Of a stretch of DNA of 48,747 bases, positions 17,584-27,417 are shown piece after piece. The stretch comes from Candidatus Lambdaproteobacteria bacterium RIFOXYD2_FULL_50_16 (GTDB taxonomy: Bacteria; SAR324; XYD2-FULL-50-16). The stretch's first letter is position 1; each line of letters opens with the position of its first letter. Made by a program: the position numbers and the translations under genes. The notes below the pieces were generated by a model, which was not told the DNA's origin, searched no databases, and saw nothing but the letters and a program-made list of their open reading frames with translations. The DNA lies in the NCBI GenBank assembly GCA_001783695.1, contig MFNE01000036.1:17140-65886 (forward strand), written 5' to 3'.

Positions 17584-17726
17584 AATCGCCGCCGCCACTC
17601 CAGTTGGCGCCGTTGTCCCAGCTTTTAGATCGAAGCCGTGGCAACCAATACAACGAACCTCCCCGTCATACACCCACTGCCATGAGCTTTATGGTTTGAT
17701 GGGTTTTGAGGGGGTTAGCTAAAAAA

Positions 17727-18383
17727 CTAAAAAGCAAATCCCAAAATCAGGCCACCTGTTCCGTATCGATTGACCGATTTGTAATAGTCCTTATAAGTGG
17801 ATTCGCTGAAGGTCGCTTTTGGATTAATACTCTCAAAACCAAATATTCCGATAAACACACTACTTTCAAAGGTGTAGTCCAAAACGGCAGAAACTACTTG
17901 TGAAGTTATTTTAAAATCAATGGTTTTTTGGGTGGTGTAGCTAGTAGCGCTGCAAGCCACTTCACCGCTCCCCAGCCCAATTCCAAAAGTCCATTGACTT
18001 CGATCATGGGGGTTCTCTGAAAACCAGTTTTGTTCGATAGTCCGAAATTTCTCGTTGCAGGTACCTGAAAAATCATGGGAAATATCGCCGCCGAACCAGA
18101 TGGTAGAAATCGGAGAGGAATGATTGACCGCACTGAATGACAATTGTTTACCAACGATCCGTGCCCCAAAACCGGAGCCGCTGTTGGTCCGGTAGGAGTC
18201 AGTGGTGGCGTCGTAGCGTTTAAAAGTGGATTGCGTCGTTCCAGAAAGCGCGAAAATTTTTAATTCAAGTCGGTCCGAGTTATCTTGAGCTCGAAGCTCT
18301 TTTGGACTAGACCAAATTAAAGCCATCAAAAAGAGCGGAAATAACCAAGGGTACTTTTGTTTAAAAACAAAAAAGTATTTCAT
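17727..18383 (-). CDS. Predicted outer-membrane beta-barrel protein
   Basis: 218 residues from the ATG at 18383, chosen because a promoter lies 55 bases upstream and AGGCG precedes the ATG; the longer frame would start nearer the promoter and has no ribosome site. The signal peptide is MKYFFVFKQKYPW, a hydrophobic core and a probable cleavage near LRAQ (about residue 30). The mature part alternates polar and aromatic or aliphatic residues and ends GFAF, a C-terminal Phe recognised by the barrel assembly machinery. There are two Cys residues in loop-like positions. The family is not recognised. It shares general plan, but no clear sequence identity, with the barrel protein at 42626-43321. Confidence 0.7.
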   Translation of the reverse strand: MKYFFVFKQKYPWLFPLFLMALIWSSPKELRAQDNSDRLELKIFALSGTTQSTFKRYDATTDSYRTNSGSGFGARIVGKQLSFSAVNHSSPISTIWFGGDISHDFSGTCNEKFRTIEQNWFSENPHDRSQWTFGIGLGSGEVACSATSYTTQKTIDFKITSQVVSAVLDYTFESSVFIGIFGFESINPKATFSESTYKDYYKSVNRYGTGGLILGFAF

Positions 18384-18437
18384 GGTGCGCCTAAAAAATG
18401 GGTATTTGGTTGTAAAAGCAAATTGCAACAAGGTAAG

Positions 18438-18466
18438 ATTTTACAAGGTCGTGAATAATTTGTCAT
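18438..18466 (-). promoter_or_regulatory. Promoter of the barrel protein gene
   Basis: Minus strand: -35 ATGACA (18461-18466), 17-base spacer, -10 TAAAAT (18438-18443). Each box is one base from consensus. The expected transcript start is about 45 bases before the ATG at 18383. Confidence 0.6.
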
Positions 18467-18700
18467 TAAAAGGATGATTAGCTTAAATTGCACAGTTATT
18501 AAATAGGATTAATTAGTCCCCTAATCAGCTACTTTTTGGTTGCCCTATCGCAAGTGGAAAAATGGAATATGCCTTAAGCAAGGACATACCCCCAAATCCT
18601 AAGGCCAACTAGGCTACAAAGTTGGGCGGGCTTGGGCGAGTTTAAAAAAAGTTTTGAAATGGACCGGAGAGCAAGGGGGGAAGAAAGCAAATAGTCCTTA
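18467..18700. other. Non-coding stretch between a barrel gene promoter and the PilZ-like gene end
   Basis: AT-rich near the promoter, with a small ATTAG/CTAAT hairpin near 18512-18525; I see no gene or strong terminator. A plus-strand frame from 18654 is only the shadow of the PilZ-like gene end. Confidence 0.5.
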
Positions 18701-19297
18701 CTACATCCGGTTTAAAGATTTAAAAAGATTTTCGAAGGTTTTGGAGTTTTTTTCATCTAACGCCATGATCCCTTCAGAATGGGTTAACGCCTCACGGACT
18801 ACACTGCTCCAATCGCCAGAGTCAACCTCAATCCCCACTTGGCCTAATTCAGACCATTGGTTGCCAACAATCTTGGTTTTTAGGTCTTCTTGGGCGATCG
18901 AAAGCCCAAAATGCTCTTTGCAGTAATCGATTTTGGTTTCGGTGCGGCTGCTGTCTCGTACTAGATCAATAATCTCATGCACCAAGACCGGGTCTTTTTG
19001 ATGGTACTCGGTTAATAGCTGTTCAAGAAGGATCATGTTTAGCGCCATATCAATCAAATCTTTCGACGTGATTTCCTGACGCTGCCACACAACCTTCCCC
19101 GTAAACAGGGTGTTTCCCTTTTTGAAACTAAGGGAAGTCCCTGATGCCAAGGCCTCTTCGAAAAAGAAATTAAACCCGATTTCGTTCCAATGCAACGCCT
19201 TGACCCAGTGCCAAGTGTCATTAATTTGGACCTTCAGCGAAATGTAAGCGTGATCATACCGGAGTTGAGTCCGGGTTTTGGGAGCATACATCTGCAT
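18701..19297 (-). CDS. Divergent PilZ-like protein
   Basis: 198 residues from the ATG at 19297, which has AGGAG 8 bases upstream; a start 8 codons earlier lacks a Shine-Dalgarno. The first 90 residues have a PilZ-like beta pattern: charged RTQLRYD, then VKALHWNEIGFNFFF, LASGTSLSFKKG and FTGKVVWQRQE, but the canonical RxxxR and D/NxSxxG c-di-GMP contacts are altered (N-E-I-G in place of D-x-S-x-x-G). The last 110 residues are helical and not recognised. It follows gap by 32 bases and is probably cotranscribed. c-di-GMP binding is doubtful because key residues are missing. Confidence 0.6.
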   Translation of the reverse strand: MQMYAPKTRTQLRYDHAYISLKVQINDTWHWVKALHWNEIGFNFFFEEALASGTSLSFKKGNTLFTGKVVWQRQEITSKDLIDMALNMILLEQLLTEYHQKDPVLVHEIIDLVRDSSRTETKIDYCKEHFGLSIAQEDLKTKIVGNQWSELGQVGIEVDSGDWSSVVREALTHSEGIMALDEKNSKTFENLFKSLNRM

Positions 19298-19329
19298 GGG
19301 TTCTTCTCCTTTTTCAGCCATTTGGGCCC

Positions 19330-20430
<1,101 letters not shown>

Positions 20431-20570
20431 CTAGGCGTACAGGTCAAATTAAGATATGCTAGTCTTGCTTTTGGAACTGGCGTTGCATTGTATTTTAAAA
20501 TAGTCCCCCCTAGCCACTCTCCAAGTGGGCGGGTAGGGGTTAATTGAACCGTGGCAGAGGCCCGATTGGT

Positions 20571-22112
20571 ATGAATATGGACGCCCACGAGGGGGTTACA
20601 GAGCCGGATGTAGAGGCCGCCCAGGCTAACACTGACCAGCCCCATTTTGCAAACACTCCCCCACCGCACCCGGAGTCCTCCGCCCAGTCTGCCGATGTGT
20701 CCCAGCCTAAAAAAACTAAAAGTGGGGGCCGCGGGAGTGCAGCTGCGGCCAAAGCAGCAGAAGAGCGTAAAAAATCAGAACTAGAGGGCGAGCTTAGAGA
20801 AATCGAGCCGAGGGCGGTACCACGCGACTTTTCTATGCGGGTCGCTACCCGAATTACCGCTATTAACGAGCGGGAAATGGACGAGTCTATCGCCAGTGGA
20901 CGGGTGACCGAGTTAGTGTTCCGCAATCTTAAAGATGCGGACATGCACATGCACTACTTGGATATGGTCAACCTACTCTTATCGGATCCAGATACTTCCA
21001 AATATGCGGCCACCACCTGGGCGGGTTTAATCTGGCATGAGGAAGAGCATTCTGAATACCGCGAGATGTTGCAATCCTTGATTAAGACCTATGTTGACGC
21101 TCACCTAGTCAACGCAAGGGAGTCCAAGGAACATGAAGATACGGGAAAATACTTCTCAGCATTTGCTACGCATATGGGTGAGGTTTTTATCCAGATGATG
21201 CGAATTTCGGCTGATTTGTATGACCTAGTTACTGATATTTATACCTCCGTGATCAAGATGGAGATGACTCGGGACCTGGGCAAGAAAGACGAGGACGAAA
21301 GGAAGGGAAAAAAAGGGACTTCCCCGAAGAAAAAAGAGGAAAAACGCAACTTTAACCCCAAGAAATTATACGATGATATTATTGACTTTGTCTCAGCTCG
21401 TGGGGATTTTAAGTCGGACAACTTAAACCAAAAAAACCCCAACGAATTTATTATTGTCTTGGCTGACCGGATGCGTAGCACCCGTCGTTACGTGATCCAA
21501 GACATTATGAACCGCCACGCTTTAGATAAAAAGAAACAACTTGAAAAAGAGTTGCGCGAGCGGGAGGCAGGGGCGGAAGAAGTGATTACCTCTGCTGCTC
21601 CTTTTAACATGGGGCTGTATTATTATTGGGTAGAAAAACGGTACAATTTTAAATATTTAGCCGTTGAAAAGGTGCGGATTACCTTACAGGTCTTGGGTTT
21701 TTTAATGGGACTAATTGCGGTAGGTACCTCCTATTTGCAATTGATGCCTTTAGACCTGCCTGACGCACTGCTAATTAGTGTAATGATGATTGGCTGGTCG
21801 AAATTGTTTTGTAGCAAATTTTTCTTTATCGCCTTTTATCCCAAGGACGTGACTGCTAAACTTGAAGAAGAGGTGGGGCTTTTTACCCCAGTTTTTCGAA
21901 AAATGAGTAAATCACAAATGAACAGCTTTATCAACCGACAGGTGCATCACGGCGAAAATAATCTCTTATTACACCTGATGCCTGAATATTTTAAGTACAT
22001 CTTTGCTGTAATGCCCGACCGAAACAACCTGCTGATGAGTAAGGATGAACTCAACGAGGTCTTGGAGCGGTTAGAGGTGAGTATTGCCAAATACCAACGA
22101 GGGTCGCGTTAG
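20571..22112 (+). CDS. Large two-span membrane protein of unknown function
   Basis: About 513 residues from the ATG at 20571 (a GAGG lies about 10 bases upstream; a TTG at 20544 is also open). The first 60 residues are polar, Pro/Ala/Gly-rich and probably disordered. A long soluble helical region follows (about 70-360) with a strongly basic insert (KKDEDERKGKKG). Two adjacent hydrophobic segments (about 373-395 and 400-425, VLGFLMGLIAVGTSYLQL and ALLISVMMIGWSKLF) form a hairpin in the membrane, and a charged soluble end follows. No catalytic motif or known family was recognised. The N-terminal region is presumably cytoplasmic. The gene stands alone between convergent and divergent neighbours. 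Confidence 0.75.
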   Translation: MNMDAHEGVTEPDVEAAQANTDQPHFANTPPPHPESSAQSADVSQPKKTKSGGRGSAAAAKAAEERKKSELEGELREIEPRAVPRDFSMRVATRITAINEREMDESIASGRVTELVFRNLKDADMHMHYLDMVNLLLSDPDTSKYAATTWAGLIWHEEEHSEYREMLQSLIKTYVDAHLVNARESKEHEDTGKYFSAFATHMGEVFIQMMRISADLYDLVTDIYTSVIKMEMTRDLGKKDEDERKGKKGTSPKKKEEKRNFNPKKLYDDIIDFVSARGDFKSDNLNQKNPNEFIIVLADRMRSTRRYVIQDIMNRHALDKKKQLEKELREREAGAEEVITSAAPFNMGLYYYWVEKRYNFKYLAVEKVRITLQVLGFLMGLIAVGTSYLQLMPLDLPDALLISVMMIGWSKLFCSKFFFIAFYPKDVTAKLEEEVGLFTPVFRKMSKSQMNSFINRQVHHGENNLLLHLMPEYFKYIFAVMPDRNNLLMSKDELNEVLERLEVSIAKYQRGSR

Positions 22113-22137
22113 CCAAACCGCTAGCGCAGCAAAGCAC

Positions 22138-22159
22138 TAAGGCCCCAAACGGGGCCTTA
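22138..22159. terminator. Symmetric hairpin between convergent genes
   Basis: Perfect 9-base arms TAAGGCCCC and GGGGCCTTA around an AAAC loop, placed between the convergent ends of the genes at 22112 and 22182. It could end transcripts from both sides, but no T-run follows in either direction. Confidence 0.6.
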
Positions 22160-22181
22160 AGCAATCCCAAAAAAAGAAAGT

Positions 22182-22652
22182 TTACTCTGGCTGGTGCCAA
22201 ATGGAAATGGAGTCCATGTGGCTAGAAAAGCTGGAATAAAAACCGTTGGGCTTGAGTTTGGCTGCTAAGGTAACCATGGGCCGCGAGGTCAAGGCTTCAC
22301 CGATTTCCATCGGTTCTGGCGCCTTTTCCCCACTAAAAGTAAATTTGAGATAGCTAACTACCCCGTAAATTCCTTTGGTCACGTCCAGTTGGCCTATCAC
22401 TTTTTCAATGATGACCCCGGGTTTGAGCCGGACCATCTTCGAGGGCTTGTCTTGTTGCAAACCGGCCACAAAGGGATCACCTGTTTCAAAATCTACCATA
22501 ATCCCGCATGGACACTTGTCTTCGCTTCGGTAATAGATTGAAAGGCTATTAATCGTATCAAAGGCGGGGCCTTCTCGGTGTGTGGTATCTGAACTATCAG
22601 ACAGGGTTCCGCCATAACCACCAAAGTGCAGACTTTTAATATATTCAGGCAT
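22182..22652 (-). CDS. Jacalin-like beta-prism protein
   Basis: A 156-residue soluble protein without signal peptide. The N-terminal FGGYGGTLSDSS and the strand series INSLSIYYR, GIMVDFETG, VRLKPGVIIEKVIGQLD and YLKFTFSG resemble the jacalin or ZG16 lectin fold, in which the GG-x-GG start and the E-x-I-x-x-V-x-G strand are characteristic. The assignment rests on pattern and is moderate. Two Cys residues (CPC) are near the middle. It has its own promoter. Carbohydrate binding would be the expected role if the fold is right; no glycan gene is adjacent. Confidence 0.5.
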   Translation of the reverse strand: MPEYIKSLHFGGYGGTLSDSSDTTHREGPAFDTINSLSIYYRSEDKCPCGIMVDFETGDPFVAGLQQDKPSKMVRLKPGVIIEKVIGQLDVTKGIYGVVSYLKFTFSGEKAPEPMEIGEALTSRPMVTLAAKLKPNGFYSSFSSHMDSISIWHQPE

Positions 22653-22690
22653 ATCACTCCCCTTAAGCTTTTAATTTGCGAGACTTTGCC

Positions 22691-22720
22691 ACTATAAAGT
22701 ATTTCGAGCCCTCCCTACAA
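22691..22720 (-). promoter_or_regulatory. Promoter of the jacalin-like gene
   Basis: Minus strand: -35 TTGTAG (22715-22720), 18-base spacer and -10 TATAGT (22691-22696), about 38 bases before the ATG. A GGGGAG ribosome site lies just before the ATG. Confidence 0.5.
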
Positions 22721-22755
22721 GCAGAAAAGCTATTGGAGGTTTTTGGTCAAGTTAA

Positions 22756-24417
22756 TTAGGGCTCAACCCAGCGTCCTTCAGTTTTAATCAGTGCAAGCAA
22801 CGCCGGAACCGCTTCGGCTTCGTCGAGGCCTCGGCTAACCCGATTCTGGCCCAGGTAAAGGTCGATTTTGCCGAGCCCAGAGCCAACATACCCAAAATCA
22901 GCATCCGCCATTTCGCCGGGGCCATTTACAATACATCCCATAATCCCAATCTTGACCCCCTTAAGGTGTCTGGTTTGGGCTTTGATTTTGGCGGTGGTCT
23001 CTTCTAGGTCAAAAAGCGTGCGGCTGCAACTGGGGCAGGCGATGTAGTCGGTCATAAAGATGCGGGCTCGGGTCGCTTGTAAGAGATAAGCGAGTAGGGT
23101 CTGCTCCTTTATATTAAGACCGGCTTGGATTACCAGAAAATCGACCAAACCTTCTGCCAAAACCCCGGCTATTTGAATCTGAGTAAATAGGCTATTTAAG
23201 GCGCAATTCGAGACTAATAGACCAATAGGGCAGGGGCTTGGGCCCAGTTGGGCATAAAAGGCTCGAAGCGTAAATAGAGGCGAAGGGTGGTCTAAAACCC
23301 AAGCTTCGGGAAGTGGGATAGGAGAAGGGTAAACCTTAAGTAAGTGTCCTTCGATCTCAAATCCTTCAGCGCCTTGCTGGACCGTGATGTCTGGAACTAA
23401 TTGAGGATTTTTATTAAGGCCAATTTCAGCAATAATCGCTAAAGGGGAAGTCCCCCCAAGAGTGACCTCCCCCAGATTAACCACCGCGTTGCCTACTCGG
23501 TTTTGAGCCAGGGGCCTAGTCCAATAGCTCGTTGATGGTGGGCATTGAGGGGGTAAAGCGGCCAAAAGTTGACCTCCATACTCGATCTCATGTTCGCTAG
23601 GTTCGGTTAGCGAGACCCGGATGGTGTCACCGAGTCCGTCAACCAGCAAAGGACCAATCCCGACTAGACTTTTTGCGCGGCCCATCAAACCCTCACCAGC
23701 CTCGGTTACCCCAATATGAAGCGCCAGGGGTTCCTTGGGTTCGCGCATTTGATCCAAAAGCCGGTAGGCCTTCTGCACAGTCAAGGGGTTCGAAGATTTT
23801 AGAGAAACCACTAAATCTAAAATCCCTAAGTCCTCTAAGAGGTCCACCGCCTCCAAAGCAGAAGCCACCATCCCTATAGGGGAATCCCCAAACTGGGCCA
23901 TCATTCGTTCAGACAACGAACCTTGGTTAACCCCCACTCGCAAGGCACGGCCATATTTTTTGGCCGCCAAGGCTAAGGGAATCAAGGCCTCTTTGAGGCG
24001 CTCTCGCCCCACGGCAAAGTTGTCTAGGCTAGGGCGGCTGTTTTTGGGGCGGTCAGAAAAGTTGCCTGGATTAATCCGAACCTTTTCGAAAAACTCACAG
24101 GCGTCTATAGCCAATTGGGGGACAAAGTGAACGTCTGCCACTAAGGGCCGGTCAATGCCTTCTTCAGTCATTAACCGCCGAAGGTTGCCAGTGGCCTCAA
24201 GTTCTTTTTGGTGGGGAATACTTAAACGAATTAATTGGCAACCAGCCCGGTCCAGGGCTGAAATCTGGGCTAGCGCCCGTTTGGGGTCGGTAGCCGAGGC
24301 GGTGATCATCGATTGCAGGACAATTGGATTATTACCTCCAATTGTCAAAGAACCCACCTTTACCGGGCGCGAGAGACGGCGCCCAGGGCCAAGTGGATAG
24401 CGGATTTGCTCCACCAA
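22756..24417 (-). CDS. ispG: 4-hydroxy-3-methylbut-2-enyl diphosphate synthase, long form
   Basis: Penultimate step of the MEP isoprenoid pathway; an iron-sulfur enzyme that converts the cyclic diphosphate to HMBPP. The N-terminal TIM barrel reads PIVLQSMITASATDP, LIRLSIP, VADVHFVPQLA and KVRINPGNF. The 4Fe-4S ligands are C461 and C464 (in CPSC) and C495 (in GCIVNGPGE). At 553 residues it is about 180 longer than the E. coli type. A region of low similarity (about residues 285-440) separates barrel and cluster domain, as in the inserted IspG of plants, Chlamydiae and Bacteroidetes. It starts 2 bases after the rpoZ stop codon, so it is in an operon with rpoZ and a TPR gene. Confidence 0.95.
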   Translation of the reverse strand: MVEQIRYPLGPGRRLSRPVKVGSLTIGGNNPIVLQSMITASATDPKRALAQISALDRAGCQLIRLSIPHQKELEATGNLRRLMTEEGIDRPLVADVHFVPQLAIDACEFFEKVRINPGNFSDRPKNSRPSLDNFAVGRERLKEALIPLALAAKKYGRALRVGVNQGSLSERMMAQFGDSPIGMVASALEAVDLLEDLGILDLVVSLKSSNPLTVQKAYRLLDQMREPKEPLALHIGVTEAGEGLMGRAKSLVGIGPLLVDGLGDTIRVSLTEPSEHEIEYGGQLLAALPPQCPPSTSYWTRPLAQNRVGNAVVNLGEVTLGGTSPLAIIAEIGLNKNPQLVPDITVQQGAEGFEIEGHLLKVYPSPIPLPEAWVLDHPSPLFTLRAFYAQLGPSPCPIGLLVSNCALNSLFTQIQIAGVLAEGLVDFLVIQAGLNIKEQTLLAYLLQATRARIFMTDYIACPSCSRTLFDLEETTAKIKAQTRHLKGVKIGIMGCIVNGPGEMADADFGYVGSGLGKIDLYLGQNRVSRGLDEAEAVPALLALIKTEGRWVEP

Positions 24418-24419
24418 CC

Positions 24420-24680
24420 TTAACCTTCGTCTTCCTCTTCGTCGAAGTCGTAATCTTCGGGGGTTTCGATCTTGTCCGTGATTACAGGTTCGATCAAATC
24501 GGTTAGCATTTCGTACTGGGCCTTGGTGGTAGGCTTGCGCCCTTCAAGACCAGAAACCATACAAGACTTCCCAGAATAGATGTCTTTGGCCCGGCTAGAT
24601 AAAACCAAAACTTTTTCGAACTGGCTGAGCGGAGTTTCGAATTTGTATTCTTCGATCAAGTCAAGGTAATTCTTTTTCAT
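24420..24680 (-). CDS. rpoZ: RNA polymerase omega subunit, divergent
   Basis: An 86-residue protein with the omega pattern: an N-terminal helix, FEKVLVLSSRAKDIYSG (compare NRFELVLLASKRARQL) and RKPTTKAQYEMLTDLI (compare KPTVVALREI). The C-terminal tail is highly acidic (DFDEEEDEG). Omega assists assembly of the beta-prime subunit. Its start overlaps the TPR gene stop by 4 bases and ispG follows after 2 bases. A divergent member; the assignment comes from motifs and size, not from gene context such as gmk or spoT, which are absent here. Confidence 0.65.
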   Translation of the reverse strand: MKKNYLDLIEEYKFETPLSQFEKVLVLSSRAKDIYSGKSCMVSGLEGRKPTTKAQYEMLTDLIEPVITDKIETPEDYDFDEEEDEG

Positions 24681-25360
24681 GGCGATACTAGGGGAAGCAG
24701 TTGTTGAGCCCTATGTTTATAGAGCGAGTCGGGGTAATCTTTTAGCAATTCGTCGAGGGTGGCCTTGGCCTCTTTGCTTTTTTTAACCTTCAAATAGGCT
24801 TCAGCGAGTTCCAGTAAAATAGCGTCACGCATCACCGAACCTTGAACCGCTTCTAAGAAACTGATGGCTTCATCTACCTTGCCTTGATCCCTTAAGAGGT
24901 TCGCCAAGACGACCTGCGCGATTCGTTTAAAGCCAGTGTCGCCCTCAATCGAAGCGATCAGGATCTCAAGTTCCATCTGGGCTTTAAGATACTGCCCTTG
25001 ACCGGCAAAAAGGTTAGCCCTCATAAAACGGGCCATATGCACTTGCGCGGTGTTCGGATAAGTCTTGGCAAAATCTGCCAGCCTGTCTAAAGCGCGGTCG
25101 TTTTTAGTTTTGAAGTCGAGATTAGGGTCGGTTAAGCCTTTTTCAATCTGATATAGCGCGACATTACGGGCGATTTCTTGCGCAGATACCCATTCGCGCC
25201 AGCCTAAAAACCCAACCACTAGAACCAGAAGCCCCAGTCCAAAGGAGATTAAAACCTTGCGTTTGCGATAGAAGTAATCGGCCAGATGGAAAAAGAAGTC
25301 GTCCACTGGTTGGGCCAGCGCTTCTTCAACCTCTTTTGGTATGGACTTGTCTTCGGTCAT
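24677..25360 (-). CDS. Membrane-anchored TPR protein (YfgM-like)
   Basis: A 227-residue protein with a cytoplasmic N-terminus, one membrane helix (about residues 38-58, VLISFGLGLLVLVVGFLGW) and a soluble helical-repeat domain of TPR type (AQVHMARFMRANLFAGQGQYLKAQMELE and similar repeats). The same plan occurs in YfgM/AncA, which associates with the SecYEG translocon and chaperones. TPR repeats bind partner proteins; the partner is unknown. Overlaps rpoZ by 4 bases, so it is the first gene of the TPR-rpoZ-ispG operon. Confidence 0.75.
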   Translation of the reverse strand: MTEDKSIPKEVEEALAQPVDDFFFHLADYFYRKRKVLISFGLGLLVLVVGFLGWREWVSAQEIARNVALYQIEKGLTDPNLDFKTKNDRALDRLADFAKTYPNTAQVHMARFMRANLFAGQGQYLKAQMELEILIASIEGDTGFKRIAQVVLANLLRDQGKVDEAISFLEAVQGSVMRDAILLELAEAYLKVKKSKEAKATLDELLKDYPDSLYKHRAQQLLPLVSP

Positions 25361-25434
25361 GGATATCTTCGCTAATCAGGAGTAAACCAACTGACCCTAG
25401 CCTTTCAGTTCAACTTCTGCAAGTCTTATCTGGT

Positions 25435-27384
25435 CTATAACCCTTGAGTCGCCTCTTGGATCTGGGCCAGATTGATAGGTTTAGTTACAAAATTATCCAT
25501 TCCCACGGACAAACATTCCTGCTTTTCTCCCTCGGAGGTCCCGGCGGTCATAGCACAAATGGCCACTCGAGCTACCTTTTTTTGCTCTTCAAATTGCCTT
25601 ATCCGCCTAGTCGCTTCCAGGCCATCCATCACTGGCATACGGACGTCCATCAGGATCAAGTCTAGGGTCCGCTTTTGCATGCGGTAGTCGATGTATTTCA
25701 TCACTGCTTCTTGTCCGTCAGCCGCCGTATCCACAGAGTAACCCTGCTTTTTTAACATGGTTAAGCCTAGTTTGGTGTTGAGTTGGTTGTCGTCAACCAA
25801 AAGGCAGTGCAGTTTTTTTGCCGGTTTTATTGCAAATACGGAGGACGAATCGATAGCCGGCGCGACCACCGGTTCTAAAACAGGGGCGCTATATAGCTTG
25901 GGTAATATAACCGAAAATTGACTACCTTTGCCTTCTTCACTTTGCACCAAAATCTCGCCCCCATGTTGTTCAACCAATTCCTTGGTAATTGACATGCCCA
26001 AGCCTGTGCTGGCTTCCCCGGCGGTGCCTGGGCGGCTAGCTTGGCTGTATTTGTCAAATAAGAACTGGATTTTGTCTTTAGGAATACCGATCCCCGAATC
26101 AATCACTGAGACTTTGATTTTATCATCCCCGACAGGTTCGATGATTTGACGGATTTTGCCGCCTTTGGGGGTAAACTTGATGGCGTTGGAGAGTAGGTTG
26201 TTAAAGACCCGCATCAGACCGCCCCTGTCTCCCGAGATTCCCGACTGTTCGCAGCGATTTTCTATTATTAATTCCAAACCTTTAGGGCTGGCCATATGGC
26301 GCAGGGTTTCGGTGGCAGACTTAATGATATCTGAAACCTCAACCGGTTTGAAGTCTAACACATTGTTTTCTGAGTTAACCCGCCCTAAATACAAGATCTC
26401 CCCAATTAGGCTTAATAAAAACTCGCCTGATTGTTGTACGTGGCCCAAGTATTCACGCTGGATTTCGGTTAATCCTTCTTCGCTTAAGAGCAATTGGGAA
26501 AAACCCATGATTCCGTTTAAGGGAGCGCGTAGATCGTGGCTGGTAACCGCTAAAAATTCGTCTTTTAGTTTATTGAGTTTTTTAAGCTGATGAACCTTGT
26601 TTTCCAAATCTTTGGTTAATTGCCTAGCCTCGAGGTGAACTCGAATCCGGCTAAGCAACTCCTCTTTGGCAAAGGGCTTAATAACATAATCCGAAGCCCC
26701 GGCTTTGAAGATTCGCAAGATCTCACCGCGCTCGCTCATCGCTGATAGGAATATTATCGGCAAGCTTTTGTTTCCCAACTCATTTCTAATTTTTTTACAC
26801 AACTCGTCGCCGTTCATTTGGGGCATAAAGTAGTCGGTCAAAAGTAGATCAATTTCGTGCTCTTTACGTTTGATCAGGTCAAAGGCCTCGACGCCGTTAG
26901 AGACCAGATAGGTTTGAACCCCTTCGGCACGCAAGATGTTGTCGATCAGTTGACGGGCCATGTTGGTGTCTTCGGCGACCACTACCTTAAGACCTGAAAG
27001 ACCCTGTTTGAGGTTTAAGAGTCGGTTTACCGATTCGACCACCTCGCCTTTGATAAAAGGCTTGGTAATAAAATCCGAAGCACCGACTTCAAACCCACGG
27101 CTACGGCCTTCGATGGTATCATTGGCCGTGATAAACACGACCGGTAGGTTTTTAAAATAGTCGTTTTCAGGTCCAAAATCCGAGCGCAGCCGGAAGCAGG
27201 CTTCAAAGCCGTTTAGCCGCGGCATGTCCACGTCAAGGGTGACCAGATTAGGTCGGAGTTGGGGAATCTTTTCTAAGGCGTCCAATCCGTCCACCGCTTC
27301 GCAAGTCTCGTATCCTGCGTCTTGTAACTCACGGCTCAAGATTTTGCGCATCATTGCGCTGTCATCGACTACCATTACTTTCAC
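25435..27384 (-). CDS. Triple-receiver hybrid histidine kinase
   Basis: A 649-residue soluble signalling protein with domain order REC-REC-HisKA-HATPase-REC. The phospho-Asp residues are D51 (LVTLDVDMP), D184 (LLTDYFMP) and D580 (LILMDVRMP). The phospho-His is H283 in TSHDLRAPLNG, and the ATP-binding domain has NNLLSNAIKF, DSGIGIP and STGLGMSI. All three receivers keep the acidic pair and the KP motif. There is no sensor domain or membrane segment, so the input probably arrives through the N-terminal receivers, as a phosphorelay hub. The start is GTG (27384), with GAGGGG about 8 bases upstream. It follows hom by 33 bases and may be cotranscribed with glnD and hom. Confidence 0.93.
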   Translation of the reverse strand: MKVMVVDDSAMMRKILSRELQDAGYETCEAVDGLDALEKIPQLRPNLVTLDVDMPRLNGFEACFRLRSDFGPENDYFKNLPVVFITANDTIEGRSRGFEVGASDFITKPFIKGEVVESVNRLLNLKQGLSGLKVVVAEDTNMARQLIDNILRAEGVQTYLVSNGVEAFDLIKRKEHEIDLLLTDYFMPQMNGDELCKKIRNELGNKSLPIIFLSAMSERGEILRIFKAGASDYVIKPFAKEELLSRIRVHLEARQLTKDLENKVHQLKKLNKLKDEFLAVTSHDLRAPLNGIMGFSQLLLSEEGLTEIQREYLGHVQQSGEFLLSLIGEILYLGRVNSENNVLDFKPVEVSDIIKSATETLRHMASPKGLELIIENRCEQSGISGDRGGLMRVFNNLLSNAIKFTPKGGKIRQIIEPVGDDKIKVSVIDSGIGIPKDKIQFLFDKYSQASRPGTAGEASTGLGMSITKELVEQHGGEILVQSEEGKGSQFSVILPKLYSAPVLEPVVAPAIDSSSVFAIKPAKKLHCLLVDDNQLNTKLGLTMLKKQGYSVDTAADGQEAVMKYIDYRMQKRTLDLILMDVRMPVMDGLEATRRIRQFEEQKKVARVAICAMTAGTSEGEKQECLSVGMDNFVTKPINLAQIQEATQGL

Positions 27385-27417
27385 AACCAGCCCCTCGGGA
27401 AAAAATTGTAAAAGATT

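Noticed and set aside
17479-17673. Minus-strand frame with a CIGCH motif, as in c-type cytochromes
   Set aside because: It overlaps the FN3 lipoprotein end and its hairpin, has no signal peptide or ribosome site, and the remaining sequence is low-complexity; the heme motif is chance.
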